Positions 49,487-58,436 of a stretch of DNA of 64,000 bases are shown here, piece after piece. Under the pieces are notes generated by a model. The model made no database searches and was not told the DNA's origin. It saw only the letters and a list, made by a program, of their open reading frames with translations. The position numbers were made by a program, and so were the translations under genes. The DNA is from an uncultured Alphaproteobacteria bacterium. GTDB taxonomy: Bacteria; Pseudomonadota; Alphaproteobacteria; Rhizobiales; Beijerinckiaceae. Each line of letters begins with the position of its first letter. Positions within the stretch are counted from its first letter, which is position 1. The stretch is from positions 62,001-126,000 of the forward strand of contig CALKHP010000015.1 of the NCBI GenBank assembly GCA_937988775.1, written 5' to 3'.

Positions 49487-49882
49487 TCAACTCGCTTTGG
49501 GCATCGCCTTGGGCTGAGCGTCCATCGGCTTGCCGGCCCGATTGGCGGGAGTTGTCGCCGCATCGGCCTGGGCGATTTCCTCTCGGAGTTCTTCGGTGTT
49601 CTGGTTCATCGCGTCGGCCGCATGGGTGACGGCGCTTTCGAGCGAGGTGGCGATGGCGACGAGCGGCGAGGAGCGCCGGGTCGCCTCCGCATAGACGTGG
49701 AACGGCAGGAACGGCGCGTGCAGCGCGATGTGCAGCGCGGTCGATTGGTAGTCGGCCATGGCGCGGAACAGGTCCTCGCTCTTGCCGAGATGGGTGATCT
49801 CGCCCATCCGCTCGATGAACGGCGTCGGGTCGATGTCGAGATATCCGGGCTGCTGGCTGATCGGGGTTTCGCTGGCTGTCAT
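49487..49882 (-). CDS. Hypothetical protein, cytoplasmic, helical
   Basis: Protein of 131 residues without signal peptide or membrane segment. It begins MTASETPISQQPGYLDIDPTPFIERMGEITHL and has a predicted helical core DLFRAMADYQSTALHIALHAPFLP and a polar tail AQADAATTPANRAGKPMDAQPKAMP. The alternation of charged and hydrophobic residues resembles phasin-like helical proteins, but I do not recognise it. ATG 49882 has GAGGAG 9 nt upstream. The longer open frame to 49909 and the shifted 177-residue frame 49401-49934 are rejected. It is divergent from gltX. Confidence 0.7.
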   Translation of the reverse strand: MTASETPISQQPGYLDIDPTPFIERMGEITHLGKSEDLFRAMADYQSTALHIALHAPFLPFHVYAEATRRSSPLVAIATSLESAVTHAADAMNQNTEELREEIAQADAATTPANRAGKPMDAQPKAMPKAS

Positions 49883-49969
49883 GGCAAATCTCCTCGTTGT
49901 CGGAAACACGAGATGAGACGATGCGCGACGTCATTGCCGTTTGTGTGACGGGCCCTTAAAAAGCCGCGC

Positions 49970-51307
49970 ATGACCATGCTCGTTCGTTTTGCGCCTTCGC
50001 CGACAGGCTATTTGCATATCGGCAACGCCCGTGTGGCGCTGTGGAACTATCTGCTGGCGCGCAGGGCCGGCGGGCGTTTCATCCTGCGGCTCGACGATAC
50101 CGACCAGGAGCGCTCGCGGCCGGAATTCGCCGAGGCGATCCGCGAGGATCTCGGCTGGCTCGGCATCGCGCCGGATGTGTTCGTGCGCCAGTCCGACCGG
50201 CTCGAGCGCTATGCGCTCGCCTTCGAGCGCCTGAAGGCGGCCGGCCACCTCTACCCGGCCTACGAGACACCGGAAGAGCTCGACCGCAAGCGCAAGCGCC
50301 AGCAGGCGCGGGGCCAGCCGCCGATCTATGACCGCAGCGCGCTCAAGCTGAGCGCCGACGAGCGCGCCAGTCTGGAGGCCGGGGGGCGCAAGCCGCATTG
50401 GCGCTTCAGGCTGTCGGGCCATACCGTACGCTGGGACGATGCCGTGCGCGGCCCGGCGCATATCGAGACGGCGGCGCTGTCCGATCCGGTTCTGGTGCGC
50501 GCCGATGGCACCGTGCTCTACACCTTCGCCTCGGTGGTCGATGATGTCGATATGGCCGTCACGCATGTACTGCGTGGCGAGGACCATGTCGCCAACACGG
50601 CGGTGCAGATCGAGTTATTCGCGGCGCTTGGCGCCGGATCGCCGATTTTCGGCCATCTCAACCTGATCGCGGCCGCCGATGGCACGGAAATGTCGAAGCG
50701 CACCGGCAGCCTGTCGATCCGCTCGTTCCGCGCCGATGGCATCGCGCCGATGGCGGTGGCGAGCGTCGCCGTGCTGACCGGCACCTCCGAGCCGCTGCAT
50801 GCCGTCGCCTCGCTGGAAGAGTTGGCGCCGCTCGTCGATCTGGCCAAGGTGTCGCGAGCGCTGACCAAGTTCGACCCAGCCGAGATCGTCCATCTTTCGG
50901 CCCGCCTGATCCATGACAAGCCTTTCGTGGAGGTTGCCGATGACCTCGCGGCGCTCGGCATCGCTGGTGCGACGGCCGAGCCGTTCTGGTACGCGGTGCG
51001 GGGCAACCTCACCCGCGTTGCCGAGGCGGCGGCGTGGTGGCCGGTCGTGGCGGGCATCATTACGCCGGTCGTCGAGGAGGCCGGTTTCCTGGCCCGCGCG
51101 GCCGAACTGCTGCCGCCCGAGCCATGGTCGCAGGAGACGTGGCACGCCTGGACCGAAGCCGTGAAGCAGGCGAGCGGCCGCAAGGGAAGGGCGCTCTACA
51201 TGCCGCTGCGGCTCGCGCTCACAGGCCGCGCCGAGGGGCCGGAACTCAAGCTGCTGCTGCCGCTGATCGGCCGCGCGCGCGCGCTGGCGCGGCTCGCGGC
51301 CGTGTAG
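49970..51307 (+). CDS. gltX: Glutamate--tRNA ligase (GltX, second-type)
   Basis: Class I aminoacyl-tRNA synthetase charging tRNA with glutamate, 445 residues. The catalytic HIGH motif is HIGN (16-19) in FAPSPTGYLHIGN, and the KMSKS motif is the variant EMSKRTG near 240. The active site also has RLDDTDQERS near 40 and HVLRGEDHVANT near 200. This is the shorter GluRS type that occurs alongside a main GltX in many alphaproteobacteria. ATG 49970 is just 87 bp from the divergent gene. Whether it charges tRNA-Glu only or also tRNA-Gln cannot be told from the sequence. Confidence 0.9.
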   Translation: MTMLVRFAPSPTGYLHIGNARVALWNYLLARRAGGRFILRLDDTDQERSRPEFAEAIREDLGWLGIAPDVFVRQSDRLERYALAFERLKAAGHLYPAYETPEELDRKRKRQQARGQPPIYDRSALKLSADERASLEAGGRKPHWRFRLSGHTVRWDDAVRGPAHIETAALSDPVLVRADGTVLYTFASVVDDVDMAVTHVLRGEDHVANTAVQIELFAALGAGSPIFGHLNLIAAADGTEMSKRTGSLSIRSFRADGIAPMAVASVAVLTGTSEPLHAVASLEELAPLVDLAKVSRALTKFDPAEIVHLSARLIHDKPFVEVADDLAALGIAGATAEPFWYAVRGNLTRVAEAAAWWPVVAGIITPVVEEAGFLARAAELLPPEPWSQETWHAWTEAVKQASGRKGRALYMPLRLALTGRAEGPELKLLLPLIGRARALARLAAV

Positions 51308-51378
51308 GGCACGCGAGAGGCGCCTTGTTGCCATAAACCTTATGAGCAGGCGCGGCACGGCGCCCGGCGATCCGAGGC

Positions 51379-52416
51379 TCAGCGCCGCAACGTCGGCGAG
51401 ATGACGCGCACGCCTGAGCGGCCGGTCGGCGCGGCCGCTTCTTCGTCGGGGGCGAGGTCGAGGGCGGCATCGTCATCATCGAGGTCGGGGGTGATCGGCG
51501 CGGCGGCTCTTCGGCCGGCCTTTGGCGTCACCGGGCGCGCCATCATTTGCGACTGTTCCGGCGTCACGACGGCATCGCTGTGGCGTCCGCCATCCAGCAA
51601 CTGCTCCGCCGGCTTCAGCAGCGCCGCCCAGCTTTCCCCCGGTGCCTTGCAGGTGCAATCGGGCGAGATGCTCTTGCGGTATTGCAGCGCGCTTGGCAGG
51701 GCGGTGTAGTTCTGGCCGCTATTGCTGACTGCGCCCTCGATCTCGCCGCCGGGGGCCATGAAATATACTTCGGCCTTTGCCTCCGGGCAGAGCGCCTGGC
51801 ACAGTTGATCGCCCTCGGCTCGCGCACGGCCGGTGCCGATATCGAGCGGGAAGTAATAGCCGTCGCAGGTCCGCACGCAGACTGGCTTCGAGCCGCCGCG
51901 CGCGGTTGCGCCGTTGCTGATATCCCCGCCGCCGCGCATAGCACCGTCGGGCGTCACTTCGAGCGTCTCGGGGCCGCTGTTGCCGCCGAACAGCGATTCG
52001 AACAGACCGCGCTGCTGGGGCGGCGCGCCGGCGCAGCCGTAGCTTTGCAAGGCGGCCTGCAACTGGTCCCGGCGCTGGCGCGTGGCATAGGGGTTCGCGC
52101 CGCTCGCCGCGAGCGCTTCCTGCGCGCGTTGCAGGCGGACGGAGAGCGGACGGCATTGCGGCGGGGGCGGCGATCCGAAAATCAGGAACTGGCGCTGGTC
52201 GCAGCCGATCGAACTCATGTAGCGCGACAGCCGCTCGACCTCGGCGCGCGCGCGGGCTGCCTGCCGCGCATTCTGCCCGCCACGGTCGAGGGTCGCCAGT
52301 TCGGCGCGGATCGCGCGGCAGGCATCGCCCTGGGCCTGGGCCGGCACCGCCATGGCGCCGCACGCCAGCATCAGCAGCACCGGACCGGCTTTGCGGATGT
52401 ATCGGGAGAACAGCAT
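51379..52416 (-). CDS. DUF2865 domain protein, secreted
   Basis: Exported protein of 345 residues. The signal peptide ends near VPAQAQ. A helical region with a C-x-x... pattern (CDQRQFLIFG) follows, then the DUF2865 core GSKPVCVRTCDGYYFPLDIGTG and LCQALCPEAKAEVYFMAPGGEIEGAVS, and DCTCKAPGESW. These Cys-rich motifs define the family in Rhizobiales. The C-terminal part is disordered (DLDDDDAALDLAPDEEAAAP). I use ATG 52416 (MLFSRY), as the longer frame to 52539 is unsupported. Function unknown. It is downstream of the TRAP binding protein gene on the same strand, and converges on gltX. Confidence 0.85.
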   Translation of the reverse strand: MLFSRYIRKAGPVLLMLACGAMAVPAQAQGDACRAIRAELATLDRGGQNARQAARARAEVERLSRYMSSIGCDQRQFLIFGSPPPPQCRPLSVRLQRAQEALAASGANPYATRQRRDQLQAALQSYGCAGAPPQQRGLFESLFGGNSGPETLEVTPDGAMRGGGDISNGATARGGSKPVCVRTCDGYYFPLDIGTGRARAEGDQLCQALCPEAKAEVYFMAPGGEIEGAVSNSGQNYTALPSALQYRKSISPDCTCKAPGESWAALLKPAEQLLDGGRHSDAVVTPEQSQMMARPVTPKAGRRAAAPITPDLDDDDAALDLAPDEEAAAPTGRSGVRVISPTLRR

Positions 52417-52531
52417 CGACAACCCTTGGCGCGTCGGCCCGCCGCGCAATCGGGCGCGACCTGCCAGCCTTGGGCAAGGATCATGGCCAAATTGGCGCGC
52501 AGCCGACGGCGCTTTCGTCGCGGGCAGCGAA

Positions 52532-53620
52532 TCAGCCACGCAGCAGCCGGATCATCAGGTTGTCGTAGGAGAAATCGCCGATCTGCCACCACAGATACTG
52601 CTCGTCGCGATAGGCCATGTAGGATTCGAGCGTCTTCTTGAACAGCGGATTGGTGGCGGCGATTTCGGCATAGTAGTCGTTGGCGGCCTTGTAGGCGGCG
52701 ACCACGGTATCGGCCGGGAAGGGGCGCAATTCAGTGCCCTTGCCGACAAGGCGCTTGAGGGCGGGCGCGTTGACGCTGTCGTATTTCGCCAGCATCCAGT
52801 TATTCGCGGCTTCCGATGCGTTGCGCACGATGGCTTGATAGTATTTCGGCAGGCTGTTCCATTTTTCGCTGTTGACGCAGAGATGCAGCATGGCGCCGCC
52901 CTCCCACCAGCCGGGATAGTAATAATATTTCGCGACCTGGCTGAGGCCGAGCTTCTCGTCGTCATAGGGGCCGACGAACTCCGCCGCGTCGATGGTGCCG
53001 CGCTCGAGCGCCGGATAGACGTCGCCGGGCGCGATCTGCGTCGGCACGACGCCGAGCTTGGCGAGCACCGCGCCGCCCATGCCGCCGACGCGGAATTTCA
53101 GCCCCTTGAAATCCTCGACCGTCTTGATCTCCTTGCGGAACCAGCCGCCCATCTGGGTGCCGGAATTGCCGCAGGCGAAGGCGATGGCGTTGAAGCGGGC
53201 GAGCCCCTCGTTGATCAGGTCGGCGCCGCCCTGAAAGTGCCACCAGCTATGTTGCAAGCGGGCATTGAGCCCGAACGGCACGCCGGTGCCGAAGCCGAGC
53301 GTCGGCTCCTTGCCGATGTAGAAATACACTGGCGTATGCGCCATCTCGACCGTGCCGTTGCTGACGGCATCGAGCGCCTGCAGGCCGGGAACGATCTCAC
53401 CGGCGGCGAAGGATTCGATCTGGAACTTGTTGTCGCTCGCTTCCGCGACGTATTTCGCGAAGGTCTGGGCGGTGCCGTAAATGGTATCCAGCGTCTTGGG
53501 GAAACTGGAGGTGATGCGCCATTTCAGCGTGGGAGCGGCCTGCGCGATCGCCGGGCTGGCGATGGTGGTGCCGGCAAGGCCGGCGACGGCCGCGCCCTTC
53601 AACAGTTCTCGTCTTTTCAT
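52532..53620 (-). CDS. TRAP transporter substrate-binding protein, DctP/TakP-like (second copy)
   Basis: Periplasmic binding subunit, 362 residues, the same length as the copy at 18679. MKRRELLKGAAVAGLAG is a Tat-type signal ending near SPAIAQ. The TakP-like pattern is kept: SFPKTLDTIYG, EIVPGLQALDAVSNGTVE, SGTQMGGWFRKEI, LKFRVGGMGG (ligand Arg) and AEFVGPYDDEKLGL. It is a distant paralog of the 18679 protein, with many substitutions, so the ligand may differ. ATG 53620 has GGGAG close before it. No permease genes are adjacent; dctQM lies about 28 kb away. Confidence 0.92.
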   Translation of the reverse strand: MKRRELLKGAAVAGLAGTTIASPAIAQAAPTLKWRITSSFPKTLDTIYGTAQTFAKYVAEASDNKFQIESFAAGEIVPGLQALDAVSNGTVEMAHTPVYFYIGKEPTLGFGTGVPFGLNARLQHSWWHFQGGADLINEGLARFNAIAFACGNSGTQMGGWFRKEIKTVEDFKGLKFRVGGMGGAVLAKLGVVPTQIAPGDVYPALERGTIDAAEFVGPYDDEKLGLSQVAKYYYYPGWWEGGAMLHLCVNSEKWNSLPKYYQAIVRNASEAANNWMLAKYDSVNAPALKRLVGKGTELRPFPADTVVAAYKAANDYYAEIAATNPLFKKTLESYMAYRDEQYLWWQIGDFSYDNLMIRLLRG

Positions 53621-53805
53621 GGCAGGCTCCCTGACCGTGCGCCGATGGAATGCGCTGGCAACAGTTGCGGCAGGTCGCCGGCAAGATCAACCCAAGCACG
53701 CGCGGTTTCCACGCTCTTCGGACGCTATTCGTCTAGAAGCGGGGTTGTGGTTGTGCTGCGCTCTTTCCATGTTCAGGGACTGTGAGCTTGCGAGGAGTTT
53801 TCCTG

Positions 53806-54321
53806 ATGGGTCGGACAATTGCGGTTTGCGCGGCGCTGATGCTGCTGCTGGTCAGCGCGGGCACGGCGGCGCGGGCGGACGATGTCGAGTTGATCTTCAG
53901 GAAATCGACCGTGTGGAAGTTCCTGACGCCGGATGACAAGCTCGCCACCTACGCCATCGACGATCCGGAAGTGGCGGGCGTGACGTGCTACTTCACCGTG
54001 CCGGAAAAGGGCGGCCTGTCGGGCGCGCTTGGGCTCGCCGAGCAGCGCTCCGAGATTTCGCTGGCCTGCCGTCAGGTCGCGCCGATCAAGTTCAAGGGCA
54101 AGGTCGATCAGGGCGACGTGGTGCTGCGCCAGTCGCGCTCGCTGTTCTTCAAGCGCATGCAGATCGTGCGCGGCTGCGACGCCAAGCGCAACGTGCTGGT
54201 CTATGTCGTCTATTCCGACAAGCTGATCGACGGCAGCCCGCAGAACTCGACCTCGACCGTGCCGGTGATGCCGTGGGGCGCGGCGGCCGATATCCAGCGT
54301 TGCGGTGATTTCATCAAATAG
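53806..54321 (+). CDS. CreA family protein
   Basis: Exported 171-residue protein of the CreA family, whose function is unknown despite wide distribution. A signal peptide ends near AARADD. The domain carries FRKSTVWKFLTPDDKLATYAIDDPEVAGVTCYF and the Cys pair in VTCYFT and SLACRQV, then GCDAKRNVLVYVVYSDKLIDGSPQNS with VPVMPWG, the family end. ATG 53806 has GAGGAG about 8 nt upstream; the longer frame to 53782 is not needed. It is divergent from the second TRAP binding protein. Confidence 0.9.
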   Translation: MGRTIAVCAALMLLLVSAGTAARADDVELIFRKSTVWKFLTPDDKLATYAIDDPEVAGVTCYFTVPEKGGLSGALGLAEQRSEISLACRQVAPIKFKGKVDQGDVVLRQSRSLFFKRMQIVRGCDAKRNVLVYVVYSDKLIDGSPQNSTSTVPVMPWGAAADIQRCGDFIK

Positions 54322-54327
54322 CGCGGG

Positions 54328-54627
54328 TTATTCACCGCAATTGATGACGAATGCCTGCTGTTGCGGCGCCAGTTGCGAGGTGGAGGCCGTGATCTCCTCG
54401 GCGGCCGCCTTGTGGAAATCGAGAGAGGCGGAAAAGCCGCGCGACTCGCACAAGGCGTCGGCCACGACCTTGCCGCATGGCATGCCTTCGGCGAGGCAGG
54501 CGCTGGTGCCATAGCCGTCATCGCCGCCGATCAGCAATGTGTGGGAGAGTTCGGCCCGCGCGGGCAGGGCGACAAGAAGAACGGCGGCCGAGAAACACGC
54601 GACACGCGACATTGTGCACAGGGACAT
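54328..54627 (-). CDS. Small secreted protein, function unknown
   Basis: Exported protein of about 99 residues. The signal peptide includes VACFSAAVLLVALPARAE. The mature part has GYGTSACLAEGMPCGKVVADALCESRGF and ends INCGE, so four Cys. The internal CLAEGMPCG-x4-ADALCESRG pattern is found in several small Rhizobiales secreted proteins but has no assigned function. Start candidates are ATG 54627 and 54612 and a longer frame from 54681; no ribosome site is strong, so I use 54627. It converges with creA across 6 bp. Confidence 0.65.
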   Translation of the reverse strand: MSLCTMSRVACFSAAVLLVALPARAELSHTLLIGGDDGYGTSACLAEGMPCGKVVADALCESRGFSASLDFHKAAAEEITASTSQLAPQQQAFVINCGE

Positions 54628-54925
54628 CTGGGAAGACTCGAGGGGCTTCAGTAGAACCGTGCCCATAGCCTGCGGCGTCATGGTGAAGGAAGTGCTAAGA
54701 TGATCGCCGAATTCCTGACATGGTGAGTGTCGCCTTAAAGTGTCACTTGACGCCCGGCCGGCGATGCGGCATTTGCCGTTTCATGACGACGCAGGTTTCG
54801 GGCATTATCCGGATCATCAGCATTTGCGGCTAGCGTAAAGCGCTGGCCGGATGCCGTCTGTTTTCATTTGAAAAGACAACGCGACTCCCCGGCCGGCGGC
54901 ATTGCGCACGCATGGGAAGAGACGC

Positions 54926-56332
54926 ATGGCAGAGACGTTCAAGGGCCTCAGGCTGCACAACACGCTGACGCGGACGAAGGAGGATTTCGTTCCGCTCGAC
55001 GACGATCATGTGCGCCTCTACGTCTGCGGTCCGACGGTGTACGACTTCGCCCATATCGGCAATGCGCGCCCGGTCATCGTGTTCGACGTGCTGTTCCGGC
55101 TGCTGCGCCACCTTTATGGGCCTGAGCATGTCACCTATGTCCGCAACGTCACCGACGTCGACGACAAGATCAACAAGCGCGCTTTCGAGCGCTGGACGCG
55201 GCAGCGTCCGCTCACCGCCGAGATCCGCGCGCTGACCGACGATACGCTGCGGCAGTTCCACGCCGATGTCGATGCGCTCGGCGTGTTGCGGCCGACGCAT
55301 GAGCCGCGCGCCACCGACTTCATCGCGCGCGGCGATGGCACGCTCGATATGATCGCGGTGATCGCGCGCCTGGTCGAGAAAGGGCACGCCTATGAGGCCG
55401 AGGGCCATGTGCTGTTCCACGTGCCTTCGATGCCGAATTACGGCGAGTTGTCGCGCCGCCCGACGGACGACCTGATCGCAGGCGCCCGCGTCGAGGTCGC
55501 GCCCTACAAGCGCGATCCGATGGATTTCGTGTTGTGGAAGCCGTCGGACCGTGACACCGAGCCCGGCTGGGACAGCCCGTGGGGCTATGGCCGGCCCGGC
55601 TGGCACATCGAATGCTCGGCGATGTCCGGCAATCTGCTCGGCGAGGTCTTCGACATCCATGCCGGCGGGCTCGACCTGATCTTCCCGCATCACGAGAACG
55701 AAATCGCCCAGACCTGCTGCATGACCGGCCTGCCGCGCATGGCGAATTACTGGCTCCATAACGGGTTTTTGCAGGTGGAAGGCGAGAAGATGTCGAAATC
55801 GCTCGGCAACTTCCGCACCATCCGCGAGGTGCTGGATGATTGGCCGGGCGAGGTCATCCGCCTCAACATGCTCAAGACGCATTACCGCCAGCCGATCGAC
55901 TGGACGCTGAAGGGGCTGGAGGAAAGCGAAAAGGCGCTCGACGGCTGGTATCGCCGCGCGGGCGATATGTCGGCCGCCGGCAGCCTCGATGCGGACGTGC
56001 TCGACGCGCTGGCCGACGACCTCAACACGCCGCTCGCCATCGCCAGGCTGCACCAGATCGAGACGCCTGAGACGCTGAAGGCGTCCGCCGGGCTGATGGG
56101 CTTCCTGCCCGAGACCGCCAGCGCACGCGAGGCCGGACGCACGGCCAGGGCCGGCATCGATATGGCGGCCGTCGAGGCGCTGGTTGCGGCCAGCACCGCG
56201 GCGCGCGCCGCGAAGAACTGGGCCGAGAGCGATCGCCTGCGCGACGAGCTTGCCGGCATGGGCATCCAACTCAAGCAGGGCAAGGACCCGGCAACCGGCC
56301 AGCCCGTGACGACCTGGGAGGTGAAGCGGTGA
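54926..56332 (+). CDS. cysS: Cysteine--tRNA ligase
   Basis: Class I synthetase charging tRNA-Cys, 468 residues. The zinc-binding Cys is in YVCGPTVYDFAHIGNARPV (Cys34, HIGN variant of HIGH), with other zinc ligands in WHIECSAMS and FPHHENEIAQ near 235, and the KMSKSLGNF loop near 288. The C-terminal domain is typical (ESDRLRDELAGMGIQLKQG). ATG 54926 (MAETFK) is chosen over the frame start at 54902. The stop overlaps the GTG of the next gene by 4 bp, so an operon with the GNAT and cimA genes is likely. Confidence 0.95.
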   Translation: MAETFKGLRLHNTLTRTKEDFVPLDDDHVRLYVCGPTVYDFAHIGNARPVIVFDVLFRLLRHLYGPEHVTYVRNVTDVDDKINKRAFERWTRQRPLTAEIRALTDDTLRQFHADVDALGVLRPTHEPRATDFIARGDGTLDMIAVIARLVEKGHAYEAEGHVLFHVPSMPNYGELSRRPTDDLIAGARVEVAPYKRDPMDFVLWKPSDRDTEPGWDSPWGYGRPGWHIECSAMSGNLLGEVFDIHAGGLDLIFPHHENEIAQTCCMTGLPRMANYWLHNGFLQVEGEKMSKSLGNFRTIREVLDDWPGEVIRLNMLKTHYRQPIDWTLKGLEESEKALDGWYRRAGDMSAAGSLDADVLDALADDLNTPLAIARLHQIETPETLKASAGLMGFLPETASAREAGRTARAGIDMAAVEALVAASTAARAAKNWAESDRLRDELAGMGIQLKQGKDPATGQPVTTWEVKR

Positions 56333-56820
56333 CCACCTACAAGCTTCGCCCCTACCTGCCGCGCGATGTGCCGGCGCTGGCCGCGATCTTCCAGGATGCA
56401 GTCGAGGAGTTGGCGGCTGACGATTATGACGCTGATCAGCGCGCCGCCTGGGCCACGGCGGTCGCTGATGAGGAGGCGTTCGCCGCCCATCTCGCCACGT
56501 TGCTGACGCTGGTCGTCGAGGCTGACGGCGTGCCGGCCGGCTTCGCCGCGCTCGAGGATAACGCGATGATCGGCCTGCTCTACGTGCATCCGCGCCACGC
56601 CCGCAAAGGCGTCGCGACGACGCTGTGCGATGCGCTGGAGAAGCTTGCCGCCGCGCGCGGCGCCAAGACGATCACCACCGACGCCAGCGACACGGCCCAG
56701 CCCTTCTTCGCCGGGCGCGGCTATCAACCGATGCGGCGCAACACTGTGATCCGCGACGGGCATTGGCTCGGCAATACCACCATGCAGAAAACGCTGCAGC
56801 CTCAAGGCGACGCATCATGA
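56329..56820 (+). CDS. GNAT family N-acetyltransferase
   Basis: Acetyl-CoA-dependent acetyltransferase, 163 residues. The GNAT core includes RPYLPRDVPALAAIFQDAVEEL, then VPAGFAALEDNAMIGLLYVHPRHARKGVATTLCDALEKLAA, where the R-x-K-G-V-A-T loop binds the acetyl-CoA pyrophosphate. GTG 56329 overlaps the cysS stop (GTGA), and the stop overlaps the ATG of cimA, so all three are translationally coupled. Target unknown; the placement between a tRNA ligase and cimA does not explain it. Confidence 0.9.
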   Translation: MTTYKLRPYLPRDVPALAAIFQDAVEELAADDYDADQRAAWATAVADEEAFAAHLATLLTLVVEADGVPAGFAALEDNAMIGLLYVHPRHARKGVATTLCDALEKLAAARGAKTITTDASDTAQPFFAGRGYQPMRRNTVIRDGHWLGNTTMQKTLQPQGDAS

Positions 56821-58406
56821 AACAGCGGGTCTATCTGTTCGACACCACCTTGCGCGACGGCGCCCAGACCACGGGCGTCGATTTCTCGCTCGCCGACAAG
56901 CAGGCGGTGGCGAAGCTGCTCGACCGGCTCGGCATCGACTATATCGAAGGCGGCTATCCCGGTGCCAATCCGCTCGACACCGAGTTTTTCGCGCATAGGC
57001 CCGAGCTTGCCAACCGCTTCGTCGCCTTCGGCATGACCAAGCGCGCCGGTATCTCGGCCTCGAACGATCCGGGCCTTGTCGGCACGCTTGCGGCGGATGC
57101 CGACGCGGTTACCTTCGTCGCCAAGGCGTGGGACTTTCACGTCCACACCGCGCTCGGCTGCACGCTTGAGGAGAACCTCGCCGGCATTCGCGAGAGCATC
57201 GCGGCCGTGGTGGCGCAGGGGCGCGAGGCGATGCTCGATTGCGAGCATTTCTTCGACGGCTACAAGGCCAATGCCGCTTATGCGCTCGCCTGCGCCCGTA
57301 CCGCCCACGAGGCCGGCGCGCGCTGGGTCGTGCTGTGCGACACCAATGGCGGCACGCTGCCCGACGAGATCGAGCGTATCGTCGCCGAGGTTGCGAAGGT
57401 CGTGCCGGGCGATGCGCTTGGCATCCACGCCCATGACGATACCGGCAACGCGGTCGCCAACTCGCTCGCGGCGCTCCGCGGCGGCGCGCGCCAGATCCAG
57501 GGCACGCTGAACGGCCTCGGCGAACGCTGCGGCAATGCCAATCTGATCACGCTGATCCCGACATTGAAGCTCAAGCCGGCACTGTCCGACTTGTATGAGA
57601 TCGCCGTCACCGACGCGGCGATGGCGACGCTGACGCAGGTTTCGCGCGGTTTCGACGAGTTGCTGAACCGGCAGCCGCGCCGGCAGGCGCCCTATGTCGG
57701 GGCATCCGCCTTCGCGACCAAGGCCGGCATCCACGCCTCCGCCGTGATGAAGGACCCGCGCACTTACGAGCATGTGCCGCCCGAGAGCGTCGGTAACCTG
57801 CGCCAGTTGCTGGTCTCGACCCAGGCCGGCAAGTCGAACGTGATCGCGGAACTGGAGCGGCTCGGCCTCAGAATCGAGAAAAGCGATCCACGCCTTGCCC
57901 GCCTGTTGGAGGCCGTCAAGGACAAGGAGGCGCAGGGCTATGCCTATGAGGGCGCCGACGCCTCATTCTTCCTGCTCGCCCAGAGCGTGCTCGGCCGCGT
58001 GCCGGATTATTTCACGGTGGCGCGCTTCCAGGTCAGTGTCGAGCGGCGCTACAATTCGAGCGGCGATCTGGTGACCTTCTCGGAGGCGACGGTGAAGATC
58101 ATCGTCGACGGCCAGGAACTGATCTCGGCGGCCGAGGGTGATGGTCCGGTCAACGCGCTCGATCGCGCCTTGCGCAAGGATCTGGGCCGCTACCAGTGCC
58201 ATATCGCGCAGTTGCGGCTCAGCGATTTCCGCGTGCGCATCTTCGAGGGCGGCACCGATGCCGTGACGCGCGTGCTGATCGAATCGACCGATGAAACCGG
58301 CGAAAGCTGGACCACGGTCGGCGTCAGCGCCAACATCATCGACGCCTCGTTCCAGGCGCTGACCGATTCGATCGTCTACAAGCTGATGCGCGATGGCGTC
58401 GCCTGA
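56817..58406 (+). CDS. cimA: Citramalate synthase
   Basis: Condenses pyruvate with acetyl-CoA to (R)-citramalate, giving a threonine-independent route to isoleucine, 529 residues. It has the HMGL-like TIM barrel with the start LFDTTLRDGAQTTGVDFSLADK, the metal His pair in GIHAHDDTGNAVANSL near 200, and the GLGERCGNANL segment, followed by the LeuA-type C-terminal regulatory domain from about 400. It is longer than IPM synthase by a central linker typical of CimA. ATG 56817 overlaps the GNAT stop (ATGA). The isoleucine pathway link is inferred. Confidence 0.9.
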   Translation: MKQRVYLFDTTLRDGAQTTGVDFSLADKQAVAKLLDRLGIDYIEGGYPGANPLDTEFFAHRPELANRFVAFGMTKRAGISASNDPGLVGTLAADADAVTFVAKAWDFHVHTALGCTLEENLAGIRESIAAVVAQGREAMLDCEHFFDGYKANAAYALACARTAHEAGARWVVLCDTNGGTLPDEIERIVAEVAKVVPGDALGIHAHDDTGNAVANSLAALRGGARQIQGTLNGLGERCGNANLITLIPTLKLKPALSDLYEIAVTDAAMATLTQVSRGFDELLNRQPRRQAPYVGASAFATKAGIHASAVMKDPRTYEHVPPESVGNLRQLLVSTQAGKSNVIAELERLGLRIEKSDPRLARLLEAVKDKEAQGYAYEGADASFFLLAQSVLGRVPDYFTVARFQVSVERRYNSSGDLVTFSEATVKIIVDGQELISAAEGDGPVNALDRALRKDLGRYQCHIAQLRLSDFRVRIFEGGTDAVTRVLIESTDETGESWTTVGVSANIIDASFQALTDSIVYKLMRDGVA

Positions 58407-58436
58407 GGCGATCGTTCAAGTGGAGGCCGTAAGCCC

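Noticed and set aside
49401..49934. 177-residue frame overlapping the small gene near nadE
   Set aside because: It is a shifted frame of the 49487-49882 gene with His/Arg/Pro-rich shadow composition; the other frame has a good ribosome site.
54682..54925. T-box or other leader before cysS
   Set aside because: T-boxes are not expected in this group, and no specifier stem or T-box sequence could be found.
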